Assembly: GCA_016647705.1 (NCBI GenBank)
Contig: CM028335.1
Coordinates: forward strand, 3,529,501-3,593,500
Source of the DNA: Eucommia ulmoides
Lineage: Eukaryota > Streptophyta > Magnoliopsida > Garryales > Eucommiaceae
DNA length: 64,000 nt
Direction of reading: 5' to 3'
Of the stretch, positions 37,457 to 49,962 are shown piece by piece. Positions within the stretch are counted from its first letter, which is position 1. Each line of letters opens with the position of its first letter. A program made the translations under genes and the position numbers. The notes under the pieces were generated by a model that saw nothing but the letters and a program-made list of their open reading frames with translations, did no database searches and had not been told where the DNA came from.

Positions 37457-38716
37457 TGATCGTTCCCAATTTCTTAACACTTTTATCCCCTAAATATATA
37501 TTTCCATGTTCTCGAGTGTGTATTCATTCCTAATAAGTTAATTTTTTTGTATTCACACAGATTTGGAGTGTTATACCAAAATCATAGATAAAAATCGCAG
37601 TTTATGGGCACTAGAGCGAAAACTATTGTGCACTTTTTTATCCATAATTAATTCTAAAGTTTTAATTTTGTAATGGAAAACAATTAATATGAAAGTCGAC
37701 ATCCTAAGCTTTTCGATTAATAGTCATATAGTAAAATCGGAGTTCAGACAAGAAAGATACGTAGATTTAAAGTTCCAAATGTCGCGATCTGCCCAAGGTT
37801 GTGGCGCGACCTCGAAGGTCGCAACCACTACCTCTACTAGAAAGAAAGAGTTTTTTCCCACTAATTTTCGGAAATCGAATTCCTGAATATAGGGAAACGT
37901 TATGGCACAGTTTGGGGAGAGGAGATGTCAAGAAAACCAGATCCGAAAGTTTTTTCTAATATTGTTTCTTTATCTATTGGGGAGATTGAAGTTGGGGTGA
38001 GGAACAAAGAATATGATCATGGCATTCAACGACTCCATGCGCAGGTAGACTCCCAAATTGGGTTAGAATTGTATATGTTTTAGATTTTTCCATATAAATT
38101 TCATCTTCTTTTTATTTCTTCTGTGCATAAGGTTGTATAACAAGGATTTGTGATTTTAAAGATATTCTTAAATAAATTTATGTTCTAATCATCATGTAGA
38201 TGTTAGCTCTGAGTTGTTTTTATTTGTGGTGTTAGATCTAAGACCTGTGATTTAAATCTAACTATTATGCAATTCGATTTCTTGAGAATTGACACGACTT
38301 AATTGGATGGATTATGCTAATTAATTAATTCACTTTAAATTAGTCAACGTAGAAATTGAATCCTTAAGATAATTCATGACAATTAAGTGATTTATTCATC
38401 TTTCGTAGTAAATTTAGTTTGTAGTTAGAATTGCTTAATATGCACAACTACATTAAAGATGAATGTAATTTATTGGATTAATCGAAGAATATATGTATGT
38501 CTCTAACCCAAGATTTTCATATATTTAATTTTAATTAAATAGTTTCCTACAATAAAGCATTAGAATTAAAAACCAATCAAATTGCTTGCTGATTTTACTT
38601 GTAAAATAGGAGAAAATTAATAATTGCAATTCAATCCTAGTGGTTCAACACTCGTACTTCAGTGCTACACTATCCACCCCACTAGATCGAGAATTATATT
38701 TTTGAGCCATCAATTT
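37457..38716 (+). repeat. 5' LTR of the deleted Athila/Tat-like element
   Basis: Starts tgatcgttccc and ends before the primer word at about 38719. About 1.26 kb. The first 450 bases match 41171-41620; the rest has no partner because the other LTR is truncated. Includes the hairpin-like gcgacctcgaaggtcgc near 37812. Confidence 0.7.
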
Positions 38717-38740
38717 TTGGTGTCATTGCCGAAGATTGGC
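38717..38740 (+). other. tRNA-Asp-type primer site, mutated
   Basis: ttggtgtcattgccgaagatt, a decayed form of TGGCGCCGTTGCCGGGGA. Confidence 0.65.
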
Positions 38741-41170
38741 AAAGCTAATTTTTAATTTTCGCTTATTTTTCATTTATTATGTGCAAATTTTTTTTTTCTA
38801 TTCTTTTGATTTTTTCGCAGGTTGGATAAGTTTACCTAGTCACGGCTTTCAAGTGCAAAGTTTCAATCAAGGATTTAAGGTTATTCACTCGAACTTGATT
38901 TTTTTTCTTCCTTTCTGAAATATTTTTGATAAGTTTAGGGTGATTCATGACCGATCCCTTTAGTTAAAGTCCATCATATCCTACCACTCAATTCTCACTC
39001 AGTTGGCAATATCTCACATTGGATCATGAACATGTTCATCCTACTCCATCCTACCATCCGATTAAGTATAATCAATGTCCAATTACCTACATGTAGGGAA
39101 ACTATTATAACTATGGTGGACCCCTAAGGCCGAACTTTGTCAATATTATTATGAGCCTCAAACTCCACATCCTTCTCAAGCTTCATGATGTACACCTTGT
39201 TTTGAGGTAAAGGTAGTAGCAACAATAGAATCTATAAATGCCAATACATAAGCACTTCTTCATCTTCCTAAAGCTTCAGGATATACACCCGATTTTGAGG
39301 AGAAGGTCTTGGGTATTCCAAAAAACTAACAATCCAATTCTAAACTTCTCTGATCACAAGCCCAATATCTAGAGTCCCGACTATAAAAACTCAATGATAC
39401 ATTCACTAAGTTGGAGTTAGAAACATTACTGAATCTGCCCATTGCCAATCTTGATGGTTAGATTTTTGTAGAGAATCATGATAAGTTTGTTAAGAATGTC
39501 ATAACCATTAGGAGTAGGTGTGAGGTAGAAAATCAAGTAGGATATGAGAATGATGATGAGTGATGAAGTTAGGATTCTATAATATATACATGGATGAACT
39601 CATGGTAGAAAATTATAAGGAATATCTGATTTAATTATTAGACACACATATAAAGATTATTCATTTGCACGAAACACCCATTGTACCCAAAATACCACAT
39701 CCCAAAATCAAGGTAGATGTACTTGATGTGGTATACCAACCATCAACCCTAATCGGGAAAAGAATCCTATCATATTAAGTGGATTGACGAGAATCGTCTC
39801 CTATTGATAGTCATACCGAAGGGTCAACCAAGAAAACCACAAAGAAAAGAGAGAGGATTTGATCCAAGAATAACATTAAAAGGCTTGGGCATCACTTGTG
39901 AATCACATTTTTATAAATTGGAGGGTGACCGAGCAGAAGGTGAGGAGTAGATTGCTCCATTATAGTTAATGGGTTTGTCCCACCCTTCACGTCCGTCTGA
40001 AGACGTTAAACCTAGCACTACTTGGAAGGCAACTTAATTTAAAAAATAAATAAATAAATAAACTATTTAGTTGTAAATTTATTGTATATATTTATTTCAC
40101 CTATCATTCTCTATGTTTCCCTCTGGTTAATCAATAAACATGTTTGAAGGGGTTCCGGGATTCTTTTATATTCTTGTCATTGAGGACAATGCTAGATTTT
40201 GGTTTGGAATGTGAGTGCCTATGGTCCTATTACAATTGGTCGTTCCTTTGAAAGCACGTTTGATTGGAACAAAACTTTCAGTTCATTGGATACTTGATTG
40301 TTATATAGCATTGAATGCTACGTATTTGTTAGTTTTGACCCTATGCATGCATCCTGGTCTTATTATATTTTAAATTTGGTACGAATAGTAGTTTGTTAAG
40401 TATTGGCATAATAATAACTTGTTACACGGAAAAAAAAATGTAATTAAAATGTGACTATGAGCATCTAAAAAATTAATAATAATTGTCTACCTTAGTATTA
40501 ACCTTCAACCAAGTAACATGGCATCTTACCTTAGCAACTAGTGAGTGTTCGTGTAAAAAGGAAAGAGTAATTTGCAAGATAGTAACTGACTAGTTAAACC
40601 CTGAAACCTAAGATGTTTGAGTTAGTATCTTTTAGGCTGTCTTTACACCCAATACCCCGAGCAACTTGGATTGAAATAATTAGCCCAATGCTAGTTCATA
40701 GACATTTTAGAAAGTCCAGTGAGATTAACATTGCACATGTCACTTATACAAAATATTTATATAATTTTAGGTGTTCACATCATATTGTTTTTTTAAAAAA
40801 TAAGAAAAAAAAATCATTTGATTGCTGAGACTCCGATACTACCTTGAGGGTAAAATTCTAGATATTGTAGGGAGATATATGCTAGGAGGTCAATGATTAC
40901 TCTAGTTAACTCTTGTGTTGTCTCAATTTATCATTGGACATGATTGAGAGATTTTTGGAGGCCATAACCGATTATTGAGAATTTTGAGATGTTTGTGGGT
41001 ATCATTACATTAAACCTTATGAGACTAAACAATTCTGCTAGGGATCACCGAATGGTTTAAAAACTTGTTGCATACATTAAATGCAATTGTATTCCCTATG
41101 AAAGTGGTTTTTTATTTGATAGTAGATTTCTATTTTGGTCAAGGACTAGAAAAATGTAGGTTTGAGGGTG

Positions 41171-41620
41171 CGATCGTTCCCGATTTCTTAACGTATTTAT
41201 CCCATCTCTATGTTATTTTGTGTGTTTACACTTCTAATAAGTTCATTTTTTTATATTCACACAGATTGAGAGTGTTCTACCCAAATCATCGATAAAAGTT
41301 GCGATAAACAGGCACTGAATCGAAGATTATTGTGCACTCTTTCACCCGTAACTAATTTTACAATTGTAATTTTGGTATGAAACCAATTTAATACTAAGGT
41401 AGACATTCTATGTTTTTCGACGAGTGGTCATATAAAAAGTCGGACTTCAAACGAGAGAAATATGCACATTTGAAGTTTCAGCTGCCGCGGTTTGCCCAAG
41501 GTTGCTACCGCGACCTTGACCAGAAAGGAAGAGCATTTTTTTCTCTAATTTTGGGGAATCAAATCTCCCAATTCAGGAAAACGTTATGGCACATTTTGGA
41601 GGGGCCAAGAAAACCAGATT
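41171..41620 (+). repeat. 3' LTR of the deleted Athila/Tat-like element, truncated
   Basis: Matches 37457-37945 and ends abruptly at about 41620, where copia integrase sequence begins on the opposite strand. Confidence 0.75.
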
Positions 41621-41639
41621 TGGATAGCGTTCCCATTCA

Positions 41640-41940
41640 TGTTTGGGGATAAACCAAAATTTATCAACATAGCGTTCATCATTTCCTTTAAAGTTTGATT
41701 TTTTCTCTCAGCAACTCCATTTTGCTGAGGTGAATAAGGTGCAATTGTTTGATGAATTATTCCGTGTTTAGTACAAAATTTCACAAATAGAGATTCATAT
41801 TTACCACTTGTATCACTTCGAAGAAGTCATCTTTTTGCTAAATTGGATTTTCAAGCTCATTCTTGTATTGCATAATTTTTTCTAAAACTACATATGTACT
41901 CTAGAAAATGAACATAACAGTATTTTGTGCAATTATTAAT
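41640..41940 (-). pseudogene. Copia integrase remnant
   Basis: The - strand encodes FCTKHGIIHQTIAPYSPQQN, GVAERKNQTLKEMMNAML and GLSPNM, the catalytic core end of copia integrase including the GVAERKN motif. It stops at about 41640 against the truncated LTR. Together with 37145-37456 it is the broken host copia element. Confidence 0.85.
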
Positions 41941-42027
41941 AATTATTTCTCAATGTAGACACATATGCCTCTCTCCTAGTTTTTCTTTCCTGAGTTTTTT
42001 TTGGCAACGATTTTCTTGTTGTTGCGA

Positions 42028-42189
42028 GAAACCATAATGAAGCATATGGAACTTTTGAGAAGAATTCCTCTCTGTCCGATAGCTGAGCCAGAGGAGATTT
42101 CGTCGCTAGTGACATTCCTCTGTCTTCCGGTAGCTTCTCACATTACCAGCCAGGTGATTATTGCCGACGGTGGATATAGCAGATTTTAG
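42028..42189 (+). pseudogene. Orphan terminal exon of a tropinone-reductase-like SDR
   Basis: Encodes RRIPLCPIAEPEEISSLV, TFLCLPVASHITSQVII and ADGGYSRF then TAG. It lines up with the last exon of the intact gene at 17265-17450 (RVPIRPIAEPEEISSLVSFL). The sequence before it is intron-like (tttttcttgttgttgcgag), with the acceptor changed from GCAG. The other four exons are not found left of it, where a copia relic and an Athila-like element sit. Ala replaces Val before DGGY and the end is shorter. A gene fragment from a second family member. Confidence 0.85.
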
Positions 42190-42957
42190 GCAGTTTTGTT
42201 TGTGTTTTTTTTTTTTTTTTCCTTTCTTCTTCTCTCCAACTTAAAGTATAATTAATTATTTGTTATATATGTAAAAATAAGCACCACGCTCAAAAACATC
42301 ATACGTGTATGGTATAATCAATGTGAGATGCACTTCTTTTATTGTTGTCGTATGTAATGTTTGCTGAGTATCTTGGGTTTCTCAAATTTACCATTCCCTC
42401 GAATTATCTCAAACTTCGGTTCATGTGGTTTTGATTTCCAAAATGGACTTTGTTTGAAATATTAAAATACTAGGGATATGTTGGTCTCAAATGCACTATA
42501 TTAAATTTTTAATTTATTAGTGTAGAAAGATAATAAGATTTAAAAAGTTATTAAGTATAAAATATTTATTGGTCGATTTTATTTTATTTTTGTTACAATA
42601 TATAGAGAATACATGAATACATTGGGTTTGATGAAATGCAAATCATAATTTGTTAGACATAAAATCCTTTTGATTTAAGATGCTAGTAAAACCGTTTGGC
42701 CTAGGGTGGTTGTTGGTTATGCTTGTTGGGTAGTGTTCTGAGTTAAAGTGGCCTATATCACTATATGACTTGGCTTGATTACTGGTTATGCTGATTTGGC
42801 ATAACGTTGAGTTCATTTTTTAAAAAACATAATTTAATCTAAGGATAAATAGTTTTTTTTATCGTTGTTTATTTTGTTTAATTATCACTCTACTCTCTTT
42901 CACTTTAAAAATTCATATTTTACTTACTTTTACTTTAAACAAATTGAGAAGTTAAGG
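42190..42957. other. Non-coding, 3' of the SDR fragment
   Basis: AT-rich with a poly-T run at 42207-42221. No repeat boundary or gene recognised. Confidence 0.45.
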
Positions 42958-44059
42958 TGACGTTTGATTAGTATTTCCACTTTTTTTAACCCAACTGAGA
43001 TGGGTTGAGTTAAATTGAGTTAAGTTGAGAATTTTGTTTCCTTCTGAGAATAGAATTGCGTTTGGTAACGGCAATTTTATTTTTTTTAATACTGAGAACA
43101 AAATCGCGTTTGGTAATGAAATTATACTTTAATTGTTTCCTTAGGGTACATAGTGTAATTGAATTGATACCAACAAACAAATCGATCGAAATCAACAAAC
43201 AAATCGATCGATGAAATCCAAACCCACAACCGAATTGAAATTGAAACCCACCTCCGAAATTGAAATTGAAAATCGAAATAAAAAATCACAATGAAATCAA
43301 AATCGAAATAAAAAATTGAAATCGAAATCGAAATCGAAAATCACGATTTTCCATTCCGAAATCGCAATCAAATTCGTTGGACCCTAAACACTAAATCACA
43401 ATGAAAACCACAATGAATCCAGATTTCGTTGCTGAGCCTTGCGATTTTCATTCAGCAAATCGATTTCATTCCGCAAACCCTAAATCGATTTTCATTCAGC
43501 AAATCGCAAGGCTCAACAATGAAAATTGCAATCAATTTCGTTTAGCAAATCGATTTCGTTGAACCCTAAACCCTAAATCAATTTCGTGAAGATTCAGCAA
43601 TGACCAACGAACTGCAAGAAGACGAGAGAGCGAGAGAGAGAGCTTCGATCCGTCGGCAATGGTTGTTGCTTCGACCAGAATAACTTCGATGACGGTGACG
43701 GTGAACTTCGATCTTAGGAGCTTCAGCAACGGCGAGCTTCGACCATAGGAGCTTCAACGACGATGGAGTGCTTCGAGCATAAAGAAGATGATGAAGAAGA
43801 CAACGATGGAGAGCTTCAGCAACGATGAGGAAAAGATAAGTGAAAAAGAAAAAGAAAAAGTTGAGCTCAATAGAAGTCGAACGATGGCCTCACTAACAAT
43901 ATATATAATACCGCGCTTGTCCCTCTTTTAGGTTGGATTGAGTTGAGCACAACAAAAAAAAACTTTTTTTTTTATTCTCTTTTCTTTAGGTGTTGAAAAA
44001 TCAATTCTCATTTTTTGAGTTTGGTTGGGTTGAATTTTGTATTTACCAAACGCGTTTTC
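42958..44059. mobile_element. TIR element with GAAATCGAAATCG repeats
   Basis: Left end acgtttgattagtatttcc with tttttttaacccaactga, and inverted right end gcgtttggtaaatac with attcaacccaaccaaact, form imperfect terminal inverted repeats. Inside are gaaatcgaaatcgaaatc repeats (43250-43340), an inverted pair ttgctgagccttgcgatttt / aaatcgcaaggctcaac (43428-43520), two adjacent ccctaaa units (43563-43577) and cttcgaYcatagga repeats. No transposase frame. Confidence 0.6.
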
Positions 44060-44239
44060 AAACATCCAAAAATTAGATGATTATTTTAATTTCATCCATA
44101 TTTAAGCATATTTCATTAATTTAAATGAAAATATAGTTCTTACTTGCTCAAAGTAGAAATAGATAAGTATGACTTTTAAAATGAGAATATAAATTAGACA
44201 AAGCGGAGAGATGTGAAGGTAATTTACCTTTTGCGATGA

Positions 44240-45160
44240 TGACACTTTTGGTCACAAATGATTTTAGTGCTCAATTGTATCCGTATTTAAAAGTAGACAC
44301 ATTAGTCTCTCACATTTCAAAATTGTTTTAATTTTGTTCCAATTATTATTCTGTTAATGTCAATAATAACGGTCAAAGGCTATTTTGGTCATTTCGCGTT
44401 CAAATATGATTTCCACTATTCAACTTATATAGACTAATTACAATTTGCACCTCAATATTTTTAAAATTATATTTTTTACCCTTAACTTTTTAAATAATTA
44501 TATTTATCTCTCAACGAACCTTACCCTCTCACCGCCACCCGCCACCGCCACCGCCACCACCACCACCACCATCACCAACAGGCACCGCCACCACTAACCG
44601 CCACCCCCAACACCACTCACCATCACCAACCACCGCCACTGCCAACCGCTTCCACTACCACTGCCACCGCCACCCGCCAACCGCCTACCGCCACCTCCCC
44701 TATCTTTTTACACTAACGCTCTCATTTAAAAAATATATTTTTTTTTAACCTTTTTATTAAATAAAATAACAAAATAAAATATAATTATACTATCTCTCTG
44801 GTGGTGGTGGTAGTGGCGGCGGTTAGCGGTGGCGGTTAGTGTTGTTGGTGGCAGGTGGCGGTAAAAAGGTGGGATAGGGTAAGAGATAAATAAAATTATT
44901 TAAAAAGTTAAGGGTAAAAAATATAATTTTAAAAATAATAGGTGCAAAGTGTAATTAATCTATATAAGTTGAATAGAAAAAATCAAATTTAAACACGAAA
45001 TGACCAAAATACCCTTTGACCGTTACCATTAACCTTAACAAAATAGTAGTTAGAGCAAAATTAAAACAATTTTAAAATGTGAGGGATTAATATGTCTACT
45101 TTCAAATATGAAGATACAATGCAACACCAGAGTCATTCGTCAAAGACCAAAAGTGCAAGT
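44240..45160. mobile_element. Long-armed foldback element with CCGCCACC arrays at the loop
   Basis: Left arm 44240-44560 and right arm 44800-45160 are inverted copies along about 300 bases: cacttttggtc...gtagacacattagtc against its complement near 45090-45158; ttaaaattatattttttacc against ggtaaaaaatataattttaa. The inner ends are CCGCCACC repeats (44527-44695) on the left and GGTGGCGG repeats (44801-44862) on the right, also mutually inverted. Mutator-type foldback elements have this design; family not proven. Confidence 0.78.
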
Positions 45161-45600
45161 AAGAAATTTTTTTATAGGAGCGAGTAAGAAATTTTTTGGA
45201 CATAAATTCTCTCTAAATTTTTTTATAATCTAATCTCAATTATTTATCAAATCAACCACAACCCTTGCGGATGAGATATTTTTTTAAAAAATAATAATTT
45301 ATTATATAGATATTGTTTGTTCGAATATAGCTTTGAAAAAAAAACCAAAAAAATATTATACTATTATAAAATAATCACTATTATTTTTTAATGTGTCCAT
45401 TCATATCAACCAATTAAATTGAAATCATCTATTTAATATCTATTAAATAATCAGGATTCTATCTAGATATTGCCAAACAGTCATAATTCAATGAAAATAT
45501 AAGGGCGAAAGTGTAATATTTCCGTAATATTCCAGAACTTTCGAGCAAAAGTCGTGGGGGGCCTCGTGGCCCCATTATAATCATCCATCATCATAATCAT
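45161..45600. other. AT-rich intergenic DNA
   Basis: A repeated gtaagaaatttttt pair (45158-45171 and 45185-45198). Nothing else recognised. Confidence 0.45.
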
Positions 45601-45628
45601 TAAACAAATGTACGGAGAACGACATGTC

Positions 45629-45667
45629 AACACGTGTCCTATTGGACCACCTTAATCCTACGTGGAA
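45629..45667 (+). promoter_or_regulatory. G-box/ABRE-like ACGT elements upstream of the RCC1-family gene
   Basis: acacgtgtcc (CACGTG at 45631-45636) and cctacgtgga (ACGTGG at 45660-45665), about 180-220 bases before the start codon. ACGT-core sites bind bZIP and bHLH factors in plants. No TATA box is evident between them and the ATG. Confidence 0.45.
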
Positions 45668-45847
45668 AAACCTGTAACTCGCAATTGATACGCTTCCCCT
45701 TTGGTTTAGTAAACCGAGCTGCCAGCTGGTGATTTCCATCTCCTTCTCGAAGCAAATTCGAATAGAGCTAAAGCAGAGGAATCAGGACCGCCATTGATTT
45801 ACCTTCAAGCTCTCTCTCTCTAGTGTCTGCGTTGATTTGGAACAACA

Positions 45848-47120
45848 ATGAATCAAGACACGGAGAAAATTGAAGAATCCGAGGTTCTGATGTGGGGATA
45901 TCTACCCGGAGTTTTGCCGCAGCAATTGCCGATATTTTCTCCGATGAACGTACGGTTCCCGGAGACAGGTGTTGCTGGAGATTCATGGAAGGACGTCTGC
46001 GGCGGTGGATGTGGATTCGCCATGGCCATTTCAAGTAATTTCCTCACTCTTCCACTTTTTGTAACCTGTAAATTCGGTGCGTTCGAGAAACGATTTCTGA
46101 CTATTTTGGTCCGATTTTTAGGAAAAACTCCGTTGCTCAAGAATCAAGATTGAGAAACACAACATATATAGTTCCTTCATTATCGATCGCCTTTTTGTAT
46201 TTTCTCTCTCTAAAATAACTTAACCTGCTATGGATTTTCTCTCTCTTAAAGAACAACATCGATCCGTTGCAGGGTATGGAAAACTGATAACATGGGGATC
46301 ATCGGATGATCAAGGCCTAAGCTACTTGACATCAGGGAAGCACGGGGTAAAGCTCCGACATTAGATTCTTGTCCCACGTCGACGAAACTACTATATAATT
46401 CAAAGGAGCTACTCCACTCAGTACCATACGGTTTTAAGTTGGAACCTCTGATGAATCCTCGACAAATTTTTTCATCACTTTGTTCTGAATTCATTTCGGA
46501 TTATTCTTTTGTTGTTTTACTTGTTAAAGGAGTTACCGGAGATGTTTCCACTTCCGACGGATGCTCCGATGATGAAGGCTGCCGTTGGCTGGGCACATTG
46601 TGTTTCAACAACAGGTACTTGCTTTCTTACAATTACAGGTTTTCCTAAGTGTGTCCCACGGTGATGTTTTGTCTGAAATTTACACTTTCTGAATTAAATA
46701 ATAATAGAGGATTACTGAGTTGAGAATAGTTTGGAACAACAATCTTGCCGTGATTTTGGAAGAGGATTTAATTTTGATAAAGGATTTTTGAAATTTTCGG
46801 AAAGGAATTTGTAAAATTTCTTGGAATTTTGATAGGCGATTTAAGTGGAGTGAGATGGCATCTTCAAATAAATAAATATTAAAGAGATTTTTATTTTATT
46901 TTTTTATAAATGCCTCAACGTGGTAAAATTGCAACAATAAAAATTCAATTTAAAAAATTATCGCAAAACAACGAATTTAAAATTGATAGATTTCATAATT
47001 TCAAAATCCTATCATTTTCAAAATATTTGTTGGAATATTTAATATTTATATTAATTCATTATTTAATATTTTGTATTACGGTCATATTTCGTATTTAGGT
47101 CGTGTTGACCAATTTGGTAG

Positions 47121-47163
<43 letters not shown>

Positions 47164-49919
47164 CAATTGGCTTATTTAATAGGGTAATATTCTTCTTAAT
47201 TTAACCCACTATATGGCTATATAATTGCGTTAAAATAATTCACTGGCGGAATATTTAGAGTGCATATGAGACGATTGTATTGATTTATTTGAAATGTATA
47301 ATTTATAGAAATCTACAAAGGTGTCTCTATATATAGACTGGGATTAGGGCTTAACATAATGGGCCTAGGACTTAACCTGGTGAGTCAAAACCCATGTACA
47401 TATATTAGCATCCCTTCAACCTCAAGGTGGTAAAGCAGGCGTGAACTTGAGTTTGGAAACTAAATTGTGAAAGCGTCCGGGTGGATGGGCCTTGATGAAA
47501 ACATATGCTACCAGATCAGCACAACTGACGAAGTGGAGACGAACAACATTCTAGATAATATGATGACAGATGAAGTGTTAATCAGTCTTTGATGTGCATG
47601 GTACACTTGTGGAAAGCGTCATTGTGGGCAATCTGAGTAGCACTCTGGTTGTCACAATTTATAACAGTAGCTGTGGGGGCGGAGACTCTCATGTCAAAAA
47701 GTAGCCAGCGAAGGCAAAGTAGTTCTTGTGTTGCGTCAGCGATTGCACGATATTCAGCTTTAGTACTGGAACGAACAACAATTGTTTGCTTCTAATGTGC
47801 CAAGAAATGAGTGAGTAACCCAAGAAAAAACAATAACTAGTGGTAGAGCGTCTGTCGGTGGGATCTTCGGCCTAATCGGCATCAGAAAAAATCTGTAAGG
47901 TGGGAACGGACTAGGTAGAGAAATGAAGTACGTGAAATAAGATGCCTTTAACATACCGAAAAATGCGAATAACAATCGAATAATGAGTGGTCCGAGAAGC
48001 GGACAGGAATTGACTGACTTATATGCTATATTTGGACGAGTAATTGTGAAATATACCAAATTTTCAACTAAAGTCATCTAGTGGAGTAAGTCTGATGTTC
48101 GACTCTAGAAGAGTGTTGGCAGTAGTAGAGTCGGTAATGCCAACCTTGAAAAGAGATCAGAGGCATATTTGGCCTGAGAAAGAAAGTATCAATCTAAGCC
48201 AAATGAAACTTTGAGACTAAGAAAATAGGTGAACAGGCCAAGATCTTTCATCTCGAATTGACCACTTAGAAAAAAATTTAGTTCGGAGTTTTAGCTTATA
48301 ATGATCATGTCGTCCACATACAATAAAATGAGGATAATGTCGTCGTCATTTTGACGAATAAACAAGAAAGAATCATAAGCATTGGATGTGAACCTGAACT
48401 GTGAATAGTGGTATTGAATTTTGCAAACCAAACACGCGGAACTTGTTTGAGACCATATATGGCACAACGAAGGCGATAAACTTTGTGTTAAGGAGCAGCT
48501 AGGTTAGAAGAGGTATGCATATAAACTTCCTAAAGGAGATTGCCATTGAGAAAGACATTCTTGACATCCCTCTAAAAAATAGTCCATTTGCAAATGGCAG
48601 CGACGCAATGAAAGTACGGACATATGTGAGTCTAGTTACAGGAGCAAATGTCTTTTTGTAGTCGATATCATATTATTGAGTGATCAAAAGTGTTGATTTT
48701 GAAAATCCACTTGCATCGAGTTAGAGTGTTCCCAGGGGAGAGGTTAACGAGACCCCAGGTATGAGTTTTGGCTAGGGCATGAAGTTACTTGTCCATTGCT
48801 TTTTGCCAAATATGGTTAATACGGGCCTCTTCATAGAATTGAGGCTTATGTAGATTAAATATGGTAGAAAAATAATGAAAATCACGAATATACGGTGGAG
48901 GTTGTGTTACCCTGCTAGCCAACGGGTATCCTCTAAGACAGACTCATTTGGTGCAATATTTGAATGTCATTGGAACAAGCTCGAGGGAGTGGTGCCCAGG
49001 ATCCGCAAAAAGACTATGAATGTCAATGGGGGGTTAGTAGGGTAGCTGGAGGATCTATTTGAGGCTCAATAATATAGAATATATTAGGTTGTGTTGGGGT
49101 AAGCGAATTCTAGGAGGGATTTCATTAAGGTAGAAGATTTGTAAATCCTCTTTTGACAAATCCCTTGTTTGGGTTTGTTTGGATTTTAAGACGGAGGGAT
49201 TTGTGAAATCCTTTTGGAGGTGAAATAAAGGATTTCGAAATCCTTTTGGGAGAGGTTGAATTTGCCAAATCCTTTGCTTCTTCGTTCTTCCTTCTTTTGC
49301 CTCTTCTTCGTTCTTCTTTTTCTTCTTCGTCGATTTCGTTTGTCAATTGTCTTCTGGTTCGTGTTCGTCGTCATCGTCTTCGTCTTTGTCTTTGTCTTCT
49401 GATTCGTCGATCGTCGTCTGGTTCGTCGTCGTCGTTAGCTTCGTCGTCGTAGCTTTTGGTTCGTGGTTCATCGTCAATCGTCGTCACATCTTGTCATCGT
49501 CGTTCGTGGTTCTCAATTTAGGGTTCCAATTAAGGGTTCGATTTCAAAAACGAAATCGATTTCGAAATTTCGATTTCATTTTTGAAATCGAAATCGAACA
49601 ATGGGATTTCGTTCTCAATTTCGAAATCGAACAATTGGATTTCGTTCTCGATTTCGAAATCGCAATTTCTTCACTCTACAACCCATGTTCGTTTGTTCGT
49701 CTTCTTCGAAATCAAAATAGGGTCCGAATTCAAAAACGAAATCTATTTCGAAATCAAATTAGGGTTCGAAATCGATTTCGAAATCGAGATTTCTTTCGAT
49801 TTCGTTTTTGAAATCGAAATGGAACCCTATTTTGATCGGGTTCTTGGATTTGTTCTTGGTTCAATTTCATGGATTTTGTTCTTAGATTTGATCTGTTTCT
49901 TGGATTTGTTCTTGGATCT

Positions 49920-49962
<43 letters not shown>

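Larger units (their letters stand above)
37457..41620 (+). mobile_element. Internally deleted Athila/Tat-like element (non-autonomous)
   Basis: The sequence tgatcgttcccaatttcttaa at 37457 recurs as cgatcgttcccgatttcttaa at 41171, and similarity continues for about 450 bases, giving two LTRs on the + strand. The inner edge of the 5' LTR is set by a primer word ttggtgtcattgccgaag near 38719 (tRNA-Asp type, mutated). The polypurine tract before the 3' LTR is the gtttgagggtgc region at 41160. The interior (38740-41170) has no gag-pol frame, only words typical of sequence after Athila pol, such as gacgttaaacctagcactactt (about 40002). The 3' LTR is cut short at about 41620. Confidence 0.75.

Noticed and set aside
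43563..43577. ccctaaaccctaaa as an interstitial telomere
   Set aside because: Only two adjacent units; fits the TTAGGGTTCCA-type words of this element family.
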